This document shows positions 17,562 through 27,402 of a stretch of DNA of 64,000 nucleotides, piece by piece (positions within the stretch are counted from its first letter, which is position 1; each line of letters begins with the position of its first letter). The stretch covers positions 62,001 to 126,000 of the forward strand of contig JAURIJ010000003.1 of assembly GCA_030832825.1 (NCBI GenBank), in the 5' to 3' direction. A model generated the notes under the pieces. That model was not told where the DNA came from. It was given only the letters and a program-made list of their open reading frames with translations, and did not search any database. The position numbers were made by a program, and so were the translations under genes. The DNA comes from Gammaproteobacteria bacterium. Its GTDB lineage: Bacteria > Pseudomonadota > Gammaproteobacteria > Pseudomonadales > Pseudohongiellaceae.

Positions 17562-18413
17562 GCCTGGCAGCGGCATCCAGTCCGTCTCTCTCGGCACCAG
17601 CGTGAAGCGCTGGGCCTGCCAGTCCTGCCCTGCCTGCTTCACCTTTTCCAGACTGGACGACACAAAATTCCAGTGCACATGACGCTGCCCGGGCAGTGGC
17701 TCGCCGCCCAGCACAATGGCGCGGCAGCCCGCCGGTCCGGCCTGCACTTGCAGCGCATCTCCCTCGATCTGCAGGTGGAAACCCGGTACCGACTGCGCAT
17801 TCACCGTCGCCTCCCCCTCGGCCAGATACACTGCGAGTTCCTGCCCGGGGCAGTGCAGCGCAATCTGCGCCCCCGCCTGCAGCTGCAGATCGAGAAAGGT
17901 GGTGGGAGAGTGCGCGCGCACTGGGGACTGCAGGCCGAGCGCGCTGCCGATCAGCACGCGCAGGGTGCCGCCGGGGATCTGCGTCTCGGGAATGGCCGAG
18001 GCAGGATAGTGGGCAAAGTCGGGGGCCATGTCTTGCTGGGCGGTCGGCAGGGCGAGCCAGGTCTGCATGCCGTGCACGGCGATGCCTTGCTCGCGGATAT
18101 CCGCCGGCATGCGCTCGGAGTGCACGATGCCACGGCCGGCCGTCATCAGGTTGATGGCGCCAGGCTCGATGCGCTGCACCGTGCCCAGGGAGTCGCGGTG
18201 CATCATCGCGCCGCTGAACAGATAGGTCACGGTGGCGAGCCCGATGTGCGGATGCTGACGCACATCGCCGGCGGTGCCACCAGGCGCGAACAGCGCGGGG
18301 CCCATGTGGTCGACGAAGATGAAGGGGCCGACACGCTGCTGCAGGCGTGATGGAAGCAGACGGCGGACGGGAAAGCCGATATCGGAGGTGCGCGGACTGA
18401 TCTGCAGGGACAT
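17556..18413 (-). CDS. Pirin family protein
   Basis: HPHIGLATVTYLFSGAMMHRDS, GRGIVHSER cupin motifs. Confidence 0.88.
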   Translation of the reverse strand: MSLQISPRTSDIGFPVRRLLPSRLQQRVGPFIFVDHMGPALFAPGGTAGDVRQHPHIGLATVTYLFSGAMMHRDSLGTVQRIEPGAINLMTAGRGIVHSERMPADIREQGIAVHGMQTWLALPTAQQDMAPDFAHYPASAIPETQIPGGTLRVLIGSALGLQSPVRAHSPTTFLDLQLQAGAQIALHCPGQELAVYLAEGEATVNAQSVPGFHLQIEGDALQVQAGPAGCRAIVLGGEPLPGQRHVHWNFVSSSLEKVKQAGQDWQAQRFTLVPRETDWMPLPGL

Positions 18414-18443
18414 GGGTCGGGACTCCCGTGCCATGACGGCGCT

Positions 18444-19307
18444 TCAGAGGTGCTCGGCAAGGTGCTGCGCGTGGAAGCGCAGATGCTCCTCGATGAAACT
18501 GGCGATGTAGAAATAGCTGTGGTCATAGCCTGCGCGGCGCCGGTAATCCATGGTCACGCCAGCCTGTGCAGCGGCCTCCAGCAGACGCTCGGGCTGCAAC
18601 TGCACGGCCAGGAACGCATCGGCATCGCCCTGGTCAAGCAGCAGCGGCAGTGGACAGCCATGGCGCGCCAGCAGCAGGCTGGCGTCGTATTGCGCCCAGG
18701 CCTCGCGGTCCTCGCCCAGATACTGGGTGAAGGCCTTCACGCCCCAGGGGCAGGTCAAAGGCGCGACAATCGGCGCGAAGGCCGACACGCTGCGAAAGCG
18801 TTGCGGATTGCGCAGAGCCAGCACCAGGGCGCCGTGTCCGCCCATGGAGTGCCCGCTGATGGCCCGACGCTGCGGGTCGACGGGCAGAGCCGGCTCGAGC
18901 AGTGCGGGCAGTTCCTCCAGCACATAGTCATACATGCGTTAGTGCGCCGACCAGGGCGCCTCGGTCGCATTCACATAGAAGCCGGCCCCAAGACCCAGAT
19001 CCCATTCGCCTTCGCCGGCGCGGGCAACGCCGTCACCGCGCGGGCTGGTGTCCGGCGCCACCACGATCAACCCCAGCTCGGCGGCGATGCGCTGGGCACC
19101 GGCCTTCTGCACGAAGTTCTCGTCGGTGCAGGTAAGCCCCGACAGCCAGTACAGCACGGGCAGCCGGACTGCCGCATCGGCGACGAGCGCCTGGGGCGGC
19201 AGGAACACGCTGACGCGCATGGCGCAGTCCAGGCTGCGGCTGTGATGCTGGTAGCGCCGTTGTTCGCCGCCGAAGCAGCGCACGCGGGAAAGGATCTCTA
19301 GATTCAT
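18444..19307 (-). pseudogene. fghA: S-formylglutathione hydrolase interrupted by one in-frame TAA stop at 18939-18941
   Basis: N-terminal half (LYWLSGLTCTDENF...GFYVNATEAPWSAH) and C-terminal half (RMYDYVLEELPALL...GHSMGGHGALVLAL) are in the same frame, separated only by TAA. Confidence 0.82.
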
Positions 19308-19344
19308 GGGGGATTCCAGCAGTGCGTGGACGTGGAACGGGCGT

Positions 19345-22300
19345 TCAGGTCAGGGCCTTGGCTTCGACGATGTCCTGCAGCCGGGCCACGGATTTCTCTA
19401 GCGCACCCTTGGCTTCGGCATCGTGGGACACCTTGGACAACACGAAATACGCCGTGCGGGCCACCTGGCGCCAGCGCGGGTTGCTGGGCAGCTTGTCGAT
19501 GGACAGATAGCGGTTCATGGAGCGCGTGCGCAGACGACCGTTGTCGATGCTGACGCTCCAGATGCGGCTCTTCTCGGCCAGGTCGATGATCGATTCGCCG
19601 GTGACCTTCTGCCAGTAGTAGTGGCAGTCCTGCATCAATTTCACCAAGGCCTCGCGGTACTGCTGTTCGTCATCGGCATCCGAGGGCAGCGCCCCCGAGA
19701 GGCTCTGGATGATCTTGTCAACGTTCTCCAGATCGGCGAACAGGTGGCGGTGCGTCTGCAGGTCCTCGGGCGTGATGCGGGCGAGGTATTCGCTCAGCAC
19801 CTGGGTGCGCTCGACGTTGCGGTTGATCTGGTCGATCAGATGCGGCAGCGAGGCTTCCACCAGATTCTCGTCATCGCCCAGACCGGCCGGCTGCACGCGC
19901 TGGAACATCAGCAGGTAGAACTCCTGGTCCAGACTCAGCGGCAGTACGCACAGTCGCACGGGCGCGGCGGCGTCCTCGTCTTCATCCGGCTGGCGGATGG
20001 TGAAGGTGAAATAGATGGGATTGTCGGGCGAGGAAATCACGTTCTCCCGGAAGGGGAAGCCGATCACCTCGGACACACCCTGACAGATGGTTTCCAGGCG
20101 CTCGGACAGCACGCTGACCGGGCCGTCCTGGAAATCCTCGGCCGGCAGTTTCAGCAGCGTTTCTGCCGCCTTGTTGATATAGGCGATCTGTCCGGTCTCG
20201 CCGATGGAGATCAGCGCATCGCCTGTCACGTCCAGCATCTTCGCCAACCGCGTCTCGCGCTCGCGCAGTTTCTTCTCGGTTTCCTGGTACTTGTCGAGCT
20301 GCCACGCGAGGCGCTGGTTCTCCTGCCGGATCTCCAACAGGTGCAGCATCTCGAACTGCTTGCCCACGCGCACCTTCAGCTCTTCCTTGCTGAAGGGCTT
20401 GCTGATGTAGTCGTTGGCGCCCAGGCTCAGGCCCTTGACCAGATCCTCCACCCGGTTCTTCGCGGTCAGGATGACGATGGGCAGCTCGTCCATGCTGTAT
20501 TTCTCGCGGATGCGCTGACACAGCTCGAAGCCGGTCATGATGGGCATCATCAGATCGAGGATCACCAGATCGGGCTTGTCATGCTGCAGCATCATCAGCG
20601 CATCGTGGCCGCTCAGGGCGCTGTCGATCTCGTAGGGGCCGGACAGATGCTCCTTGACGATGCGCACATTGAGGAACTCGTCGTCCACCACCAGGATCTT
20701 GCGGCGGCGGCCCGGCAGCAGGGGCGCCTGACCGATCACCTGCTCGCCACTCTCGCGGCGATTGCGGCGATCCACGATGGGCGGCGTGCTTTCCAGAATG
20801 GCGTTGAGCTTCGCGCCCGCTTCCTTCTCGAGCTTCTTCTGCACCTTGCTGTTGCTGGCGGTGAGGCGATCCTTTTCCGTCTGCAACGGCAAGTCGAAGA
20901 AGAAGGTCGAGCCCTCGCCGGGGGAGCTGCGCAGCGTGATCTCGGTGCCATGCAGTTCCACCAGCTTCTGGGAGATGGACAGCCCCAGCCCCGTGCCGCC
21001 TTCCTCGCGGCTGGCGGCGGCATCCACCTGATAGAAGCGGTTAAAGATGCGTGACTGCTGATCCTCGGAAATGCCGATGCCGGTGTCGCGCACCATGACC
21101 CGGGCGTCAATGTCGATGATCTCGATGGATACTGCTACCCAGCCGCGCTGGGTGAACTTGATGGCATTGGACACCAGGTTGAAGAGGATCTGCTGCAGGC
21201 GGTCCTCGTCGCCCAGCACCAGCACCGGTTCGGCCGGGAAGCTCTCGGCCAGCTGGATGGGCTTGTCGCCGATCAGCGGGCGGCACATCTTATTGACGAG
21301 GATGCAGATGTTCTTCAGGTCCACCGGCTTCTTGTGCAGCTCCAGATGGCCGTTCTTGATGGCGGAGAAGTCGATGACATCGTTCACCAGATTCGCCAGC
21401 CGCTGACCGCTGATGCGGATCATGTTGAGGTTCTCGCGCGCGCTCTCATCCAGCGAGGCGGCGCTCTTCTCCAGGATGATCTCCGACAGCCCGATGATAC
21501 CGGTGAGCGGCGTGCGCAGCTCGTGGGAGACGTTGGCGATGAACTCTTCCTTGACGTCGTCGGCCTTCTGCAGCGCCTCGATCTTGAGCTGGTTCGCCTT
21601 GAGCATGTCCTCCTGCACCAGGCTGTATTCCTTGAGCAGGGAGTTGATGCGATCGCCCAGGCCGAAGGAGAGCACCACCAGCGCCAGCGCGGTGCCGTAC
21701 TGGAAACTGTGGTAGCTGAGCAGTGGCGGCAGGTTGACGCCCATGCGCTGCACGATCTCGATGAGGATGCCGGTGATGAGCACCGACCACGCGCCCAGCA
21801 GGAACTGCGCCGGCCGGTAGCCTTTGCGGGCCGTCTGCACGGCGGCCAGGCTGACCAGCACCACAATCACCAGCACGAACAGGTTCATCACCAGCACCAG
21901 GAAGCCATAGGGGGCCACGATGGCGATGAGGGCATAGGCCAGGGCGGCCATGCTCATGACACGGAAAGCCTTGTCCAGGCGCGCGTCGTGGCGCTCGAGC
22001 GTGATGAAGCTGCGCACGAACTGCAGCCCGGCGGCACAGGCCAGAGCAATGAAGGTCATGACGCTGCGGTTGGCCCAGTAGGGGTTGTCCGGCCAGAAGT
22101 ACTGGAAGGCGAGCCCTTGGAAGGAGAACGAGAACAAGCCGCCGGCCACCAGGAAGAACACGTAGTGCAGGTAGATCACTTCGCGGGTGGAGAACCAGAA
22201 GAAGAGGCTGTACAGCGCCACCACCGCGAGGATCCCGTAGTAGAGGCCGATCCAGAAGAATTCGGTCTTGGAGGATTCCTGGAAGTCCTGCAGGCTGGTG

Positions 22301-22821
22301 AGCGTGAGCGGGAACTGCACCGAGCCCTTGGATTCGGCTCGCACGTAAAGCGTCTGGGTCTGGCCCGGCAGGGCCTCGAAGTTGAAGATGATGGCGTGGT
22401 GGTCGAGGTCACGTCCGTGGAAGGGCAGGGTGTCACCGGCGCTTTTCTGCACCCATTGGCCGGCGGCATCGCGGTACCAGAAGTCGAGGCGGTCGAGACT
22501 GGCGAACTTCATTTTCAGCAGCCATGTCTGCGGCGCCGTGAAGCGGTTGCTGACGTCGATGGCGGCCCACCAGGCGGAGGCGGTGTAGCCCAGGGTGGGA
22601 AAGCCGGGCTGCTCCCAGACCAGCCCGTCGCTGGCCAGCGCGGCGATGGCCTCGTCCAGCGTGAGCGAGGCACGCGGGTCCTCGAGCAGGCGCAGACTGC
22701 TGCCCGGTTCCAGTTCCCCCTGGCCAGCTTCCAGCGGCAGCGCCGCGAAGGCCGTCCCTGAACACATCCCCGCAAGCAGGACACAGAGCGACAGCCACAT
22801 GCATCGAAGTTTTTGCAACAT
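19345..22821 (-). CDS. 7TMR-DISM hybrid sensor histidine kinase with receiver, PAS and uncharacterised C-terminal region
   Basis: 7TM block; FIANVSHELRTPLTGIIGLSEI (H-box), GTGLGLSISQKLVELHG (G-box), VILDLMMPIMTGFELC (REC), PAS-like ALISIGETGQIAYINKAAETLL. Confidence 0.9.
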   Translation of the reverse strand: MLQKLRCMWLSLCVLLAGMCSGTAFAALPLEAGQGELEPGSSLRLLEDPRASLTLDEAIAALASDGLVWEQPGFPTLGYTASAWWAAIDVSNRFTAPQTWLLKMKFASLDRLDFWYRDAAGQWVQKSAGDTLPFHGRDLDHHAIIFNFEALPGQTQTLYVRAESKGSVQFPLTLTSLQDFQESSKTEFFWIGLYYGILAVVALYSLFFWFSTREVIYLHYVFFLVAGGLFSFSFQGLAFQYFWPDNPYWANRSVMTFIALACAAGLQFVRSFITLERHDARLDKAFRVMSMAALAYALIAIVAPYGFLVLVMNLFVLVIVVLVSLAAVQTARKGYRPAQFLLGAWSVLITGILIEIVQRMGVNLPPLLSYHSFQYGTALALVVLSFGLGDRINSLLKEYSLVQEDMLKANQLKIEALQKADDVKEEFIANVSHELRTPLTGIIGLSEIILEKSAASLDESARENLNMIRISGQRLANLVNDVIDFSAIKNGHLELHKKPVDLKNICILVNKMCRPLIGDKPIQLAESFPAEPVLVLGDEDRLQQILFNLVSNAIKFTQRGWVAVSIEIIDIDARVMVRDTGIGISEDQQSRIFNRFYQVDAAASREEGGTGLGLSISQKLVELHGTEITLRSSPGEGSTFFFDLPLQTEKDRLTASNSKVQKKLEKEAGAKLNAILESTPPIVDRRNRRESGEQVIGQAPLLPGRRRKILVVDDEFLNVRIVKEHLSGPYEIDSALSGHDALMMLQHDKPDLVILDLMMPIMTGFELCQRIREKYSMDELPIVILTAKNRVEDLVKGLSLGANDYISKPFSKEELKVRVGKQFEMLHLLEIRQENQRLAWQLDKYQETEKKLRERETRLAKMLDVTGDALISIGETGQIAYINKAAETLLKLPAEDFQDGPVSVLSERLETICQGVSEVIGFPFRENVISSPDNPIYFTFTIRQPDEDEDAAAPVRLCVLPLSLDQEFYLLMFQRVQPAGLGDDENLVEASLPHLIDQINRNVERTQVLSEYLARITPEDLQTHRHLFADLENVDKIIQSLSGALPSDADDEQQYREALVKLMQDCHYYWQKVTGESIIDLAEKSRIWSVSIDNGRLRTRSMNRYLSIDKLPSNPRWRQVARTAYFVLSKVSHDAEAKGALEKSVARLQDIVEAKALT

Positions 22822-23014
22822 TTCTCGTTGTTGAGCCGGCGACCTGCACGGCATCGTGCGGACTGCCCGACTAGGAGTGTGCCGGGATCATATCGGCTTT
22901 GAATTGCACCGGCAATCCGGACATAATCGCCCTCAAAGAGCCTCTGGCGCGCGCCGCGCCCCCTGCGAAGGCCATCGGAAAATCATAATAATCATACGCT
23001 TGCAGAGGTTGCCC

Positions 23015-24610
23015 ATGCTCAGTCGCTCCGTGCCTGCCTGCACACGCAAAGCCTGCACTCTTCTGTTGACCGCCCTTTTTGTTCCCCTGCTCCATGCTCA
23101 ACCCCTGACCGGGACCCCTTGGTTCGGTGTGTCGCTGCCGCCCGCCTTCACCAGTGACGGCGCTCCCGCCATCGTCGGCGAGCGCGGCCCGGTGCCGGCA
23201 CAGGTGCCGCAAGGCGAAGAAGTGTGGACGGAATTCGCGGGCGCGCGCCTGTGGCAGGACCTGGAGCAGATTGTCGCGTTCTCCCACGCCAGTCGAGATC
23301 AGCGCGAGATCGGCAGCGGGCAGCTGTGGGGGCGCATCGCCGGCTTCGACTCGGCGCGCGCCACGGTGGAATGGATGCTCGAACAGTACCGCGCCGCCGG
23401 CATCACAGGCACGGAACTGCAGGAATTCCAGATGGATGAAGGTGACACCTTCTGGCTGCCGCTGGCCTGGGAACTGCGGCTGAAGGCCGACCCTGCCTTC
23501 GGCGTGGGCAGCGAGGACATCGTGCTGCAGACGGCCATGCCGCTGGCGCCCTCCGCCCTCGAGACCGGGGAACTGCAAGGCACGCTGGTCTATGTCGGCA
23601 CCGCCAGTCCGGCGGAGCTGGCCCACATCGACGTGCGCGGCCGGATCGCCGTGCAGCAGGTCACCCCCCAGGCTCACATGGTGTTCGAGCGCGAACCCAC
23701 CGTGCCGCGTGCCCGCAATCTGTTCGAGCGCGGCGCCATCGCCGTCATCAACATCGTGGACCAGCCCGGCAACGAGCGCGCCATGGACTTCAGCCACTGC
23801 GGCGGCCCCTGCTTCAACGTGGGCGGCCGCGACGGCCTGTTCCTCGAGAGCGTGCTGAGCAAAGCGGCCGAGGCCGGCCTGACGCAGGGCGTGCGCGCCG
23901 AGGTGCTGCTGGAAGCGGGCTTCTATTCCAATCTCATTGCGCAGAACGGCGTGGCCCTGCTGCCCGGCCGCGACAGTGACGAGATCATCGTGCTCAATGC
24001 CCATGTCGACGCCTGGTTCGACGGCGCCGGCGACAACGGCGACGGCATGGCCGTGCAACTGGCCCTGGCCCGGCATTTCGTCAGGCCAGAGAACCGCCCG
24101 TCGCGCACCCTGGTGTTCGTCGCCAGTGCAGGACATCACACCAGCGGCCTCAACGGCCCGGCCAACTTCGTGCGCATGAACCCCGGCCTGGCCGCCAACA
24201 CCGTGCTGACGGTGAACATCGAGCATGTGGCCCAGCGCAATGTCTCGCCGGCGCGCAGCCTGTTTGAGGACGGCTACCGCGAATTCAGCGCCGACTCGGT
24301 CGAGGCGCCCATCGTGGCTGGCATCACCAACAGCGCGCCCTTCCTGCAGAATCTTGTCAGCGAAGGCGTGACGCGCTACGGCACCAATTTCATGTCCGGC
24401 AATTCCACCATGGCCAGCGGCGAAGGCGGCGGCTACCGGGGCATCGACGCGCCGATCGTGACCTTCATGCAGGCGCCGCCGCTGTACCACACCAGCGGCG
24501 AGGACATCGATGCCATTTCCGCGCCTGGTCTGGAGCGCATGGCGCGCTTCCTGGCCTTCTTCGTGAAGGCCGTGGATCAGGCGCCGCGCGCGCAGATCGA
24601 CCCGCGCTGA
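23015..24610 (+). CDS. M28 family peptidase, secreted
   Basis: Signal peptide; VLNAHVDAWFDGAGDNGDGMAVQLALAR metallopeptidase motif; PA-domain-like region. Confidence 0.8.
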   Translation: MLSRSVPACTRKACTLLLTALFVPLLHAQPLTGTPWFGVSLPPAFTSDGAPAIVGERGPVPAQVPQGEEVWTEFAGARLWQDLEQIVAFSHASRDQREIGSGQLWGRIAGFDSARATVEWMLEQYRAAGITGTELQEFQMDEGDTFWLPLAWELRLKADPAFGVGSEDIVLQTAMPLAPSALETGELQGTLVYVGTASPAELAHIDVRGRIAVQQVTPQAHMVFEREPTVPRARNLFERGAIAVINIVDQPGNERAMDFSHCGGPCFNVGGRDGLFLESVLSKAAEAGLTQGVRAEVLLEAGFYSNLIAQNGVALLPGRDSDEIIVLNAHVDAWFDGAGDNGDGMAVQLALARHFVRPENRPSRTLVFVASAGHHTSGLNGPANFVRMNPGLAANTVLTVNIEHVAQRNVSPARSLFEDGYREFSADSVEAPIVAGITNSAPFLQNLVSEGVTRYGTNFMSGNSTMASGEGGGYRGIDAPIVTFMQAPPLYHTSGEDIDAISAPGLERMARFLAFFVKAVDQAPRAQIDPR

Positions 24611-24696
24611 AAGCCGTGGGTATAATCGGGCCCGACCGTCGCCCGCGCCTTGCCGAACACCCGTTTGCCCAATGACAACAACATGTGAGGATCATC

Positions 24697-25167
24697 ATGA
24701 TTGACCGTCTGCTGCACGCCACGTCCCTGCCGCGTCTGCGTGCCTTTCCCCTGCTGCTGGGACTGCTGTCCCTGTTCATCGGCGCCAGCGTTCTGCAGGC
24801 CGCCGAGATGGGCAATTCCCTGCGCGGCCGGCTCTCGCCCATGCCAGTGACGCCCCAGACCGTGCGCACCATCACCGGGGAAGGCGAAGTGCGCGCCGTG
24901 CTCAACGGCACCACGCTGACGGTGAGCGGCAACTACACCGGCATGAGTTCCGCGGCCACCATGGCGCACATCCATCAGGGGCCGAAGGCCATTCCCGGGC
25001 CGGTGGTGCTGCGCCTGGATGTCTCCGGCGGCAATGCCGGCACGATCAGCGGCACCCTGACACTCACCCCCGAGCTGATCGAGGCCCTGCATGCCGAGGC
25101 CCTGTATGTGCAGATCCACAGCGAGACCAATCCCGAAGGCGAACTGCGCGGCTGGCTGATGCACTGA
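24697..25167 (+). CDS. CHRD domain-containing protein
   Basis: [25 protein letters not shown] ... [19 protein letters not shown]. Confidence 0.85.
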   Translation: MIDRLLHATSLPRLRAFPLLLGLLSLFIGASVLQAAEMGNSLRGRLSPMPVTPQTVRTITGEGEVRAVLNGTTLTVSGNYTGMSSAATMAHIHQGPKAIPGPVVLRLDVSGGNAGTISGTLTLTPELIEALHAEALYVQIHSETNPEGELRGWLMH

Positions 25168-25226
25168 CCGTGCGCCAGACCGCGTCCCGATTCCGACCCA
25201 TGACAGCGATTTCAACAGGTGCGTCC

Positions 25227-27368
25227 ATGAACAGCAAAAGACTGACACAGAAGCAGATTCTCACCGGCTCCGCCCTGCTCGGCGCCATGATCGCCGCCTG
25301 CGCGGCACCCGCCAGCGCCCAGAGCCAGGGCGTGTTCACGGCGGCCCAGGCCACCGCCGGCGCCGGGCTCTACCAGAGCACCTGCGCGGCCTGCCATGGC
25401 GCCGACCTGCGCGGCACTCCCGCAGCGCCGATGCTGTCGGGCGAAGGCTTCCTGACCAGCTGGGGCGGACGCAGTGCGGGCGAGCTGTTCCGCACCATCA
25501 AGTCATCCATGCCGCCGGGCGCCGCCACGCCGCTGCCTGACGCCACCGTGGGCAACATCGTCGCCCATATCCTGCAGACCAATGGCGCTCAGGCAGGTGC
25601 CCAGCCGCTGAATGTCGACACCTCTGTCACCATCGCCGCTGCCGTGGGCATGTCGGCCGCCCAGGTGCCGTCCGGTGCCACCGCGGCCGCTGCGCCGGCG
25701 CCGGCCCAGGCGCCTGCCGAGCCGCAGGCCCCGGTCGGCCTCGTGGTCTCCGGCACCGTGGAAGAGTTCACACCGCTCACCGCCGAGATGATGCGCAACC
25801 CCGACCCGGCCGACTGGCCCATGTTCCGCGGCAACTACCAGGCCTGGAGCTACAGCGCGCTGGATCAGGTGAACCGCGAGAACGTCGGCGACCTGCAGCT
25901 GGCCTGGGTGTGGAACATGCATGAAGGCGCCTCCGAGCCCGCGCCGCTGGTCTACGGCGGCATCATGTACCTGATCAACACCAGCAACATCCTGCAGGCC
26001 CTGGACGCCGCCACCGGCGAGCTGATCTGGGAGCACCACGGCGGCTCCGCCACCCGCGAGGACATGCGCAACATCGCCATCTACAACGACAAGATCATCC
26101 AGGCCACCACGGACGCGCGTCTGCTGGCTCTGGACGCCCGCACCGGGCAGAAGATCTGGGAAGTGGTGGTGGCCGACCGCAGCAAGGGCTTCGAGAACTC
26201 CTCAGGCCCGATCGTGGCCGACGGCAAGGTGATTCTCGGCATGGCCGGCTGTGCCCGCTACATCGAGGAGAATTGCTACATGACCGCGCATGACGCCGAC
26301 ACCGGCGAGCGCCTGTGGGAGTTCGACACCATCGCCGACGCCGACGAGCCCGGTGGCGACACCTGGGGCGGGCTGGACGGCATCTACCGCAAGGGCGGCG
26401 AGACCTGGATCGCCGGCAGCTACGACCCGGACCTGCGCCTGACCTACTGGGGCACCGCCCAGGCCAAGCCCTGGGTGCCGGTCAGCCGCCACATGAGCAT
26501 CGAGGATGAAGGGCTCTACACCAACTCCACCATCGCCCTGAACATCGACACGGGCCTGCTGGAATGGCATTTCCAGCACGTGCCGGCCGAGGCACTGGAC
26601 CTGGACGAAGTGTTCGAGCGCGTGCTGGTGGACATCGACGGCCGCAAGACGGTGATGTCCCTGGGCAAGCACGGCATCCTGTGGAAGAACGACCGCGTCA
26701 CCGGCGAATTCCTGGGCTATGTCGAGACGGTGTTCCAGAACACCTTCACGCATATCGACCCGGTCACCGGGGCGGTCACCTACCGCGATGACATCAAGAA
26801 CGCCCAGATCGACGAGTGGACCTCGGCCTGCCCGAGCAGCGCCGGAGGCAAGGACTGGCATTCCATGAGCTATCACGCGCCGAGCGGCCTGATGGTGGCT
26901 CCATTGAGCCAGACCTGTCTGGAGAACGCCGCACGCGCCATCGAGCTGGCACCGGGCTCCGGGGGCGTGGGCGCGAGCCGCCGCTTCTTCGAGATGCCGG
27001 GTTCCGACGGCAATGTGGGCAAGCTGGGCGCCTACGATGTGCGCACCATGCAGGAAGTGTGGAGCTATGAGCAGCGTGCGACCTTCCTGACCGGCGTGCT
27101 GACCACGGCGGGCGATCTGGCCTTCGTGGGCGATCTGGACCGTCGCTTCCGCGCCTTCGATGTGCGCACGGGCGAGATCCTCTGGGAAACGCGTCTGGGC
27201 ACGGCGGTGCAGGGGCATCCGCTGACCTTCAGCGTGGACGGCAAGCAGTACATCGCCGTGACCACGGCCAATGGCGGCACCAGCCCGCGCATGGTGCCCT
27301 CGGTGGTGACGCCGGAGATCACCTATCCGTCGACGGGCAATGCGGTGTATGTGTTCAGTCTGAACTGA
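25227..27368 (+). CDS. PQQ-dependent dehydrogenase with N-terminal cytochrome c domain
   Basis: [20 protein letters not shown] haem motif; repeated beta-propeller motifs ([44 protein letters not shown]). Confidence 0.85.
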   Translation: MNSKRLTQKQILTGSALLGAMIAACAAPASAQSQGVFTAAQATAGAGLYQSTCAACHGADLRGTPAAPMLSGEGFLTSWGGRSAGELFRTIKSSMPPGAATPLPDATVGNIVAHILQTNGAQAGAQPLNVDTSVTIAAAVGMSAAQVPSGATAAAAPAPAQAPAEPQAPVGLVVSGTVEEFTPLTAEMMRNPDPADWPMFRGNYQAWSYSALDQVNRENVGDLQLAWVWNMHEGASEPAPLVYGGIMYLINTSNILQALDAATGELIWEHHGGSATREDMRNIAIYNDKIIQATTDARLLALDARTGQKIWEVVVADRSKGFENSSGPIVADGKVILGMAGCARYIEENCYMTAHDADTGERLWEFDTIADADEPGGDTWGGLDGIYRKGGETWIAGSYDPDLRLTYWGTAQAKPWVPVSRHMSIEDEGLYTNSTIALNIDTGLLEWHFQHVPAEALDLDEVFERVLVDIDGRKTVMSLGKHGILWKNDRVTGEFLGYVETVFQNTFTHIDPVTGAVTYRDDIKNAQIDEWTSACPSSAGGKDWHSMSYHAPSGLMVAPLSQTCLENAARAIELAPGSGGVGASRRFFEMPGSDGNVGKLGAYDVRTMQEVWSYEQRATFLTGVLTTAGDLAFVGDLDRRFRAFDVRTGEILWETRLGTAVQGHPLTFSVDGKQYIAVTTANGGTSPRMVPSVVTPEITYPSTGNAVYVFSLN

Positions 27369-27378
27369 TCTCTTCCTG

Positions 27379-27402
27379 CCCCCTCAGCCCTGGCTGAGGG
27401 GG
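27379..27402. terminator. Strong hairpin at junction of convergent genes (possible bidirectional terminator)
   Basis: ccccctcagc-cctg-gctgaggggg, perfect 10-bp stem; no clear U-tract; overlaps SLC13 3' end. Confidence 0.45.

Noticed and set aside
19423-22761. Long plus-strand ORFs (543 and 475 aa) opposite the hybrid kinase
   Set aside because: Antisense shadows; the minus strand carries all kinase, receiver and PAS motifs.
22871-24490. 539-aa minus-strand ORF opposite the M28 peptidase
   Set aside because: Antisense shadow ORF with no recognisable fold; plus-strand gene has clear signal peptide and motifs.
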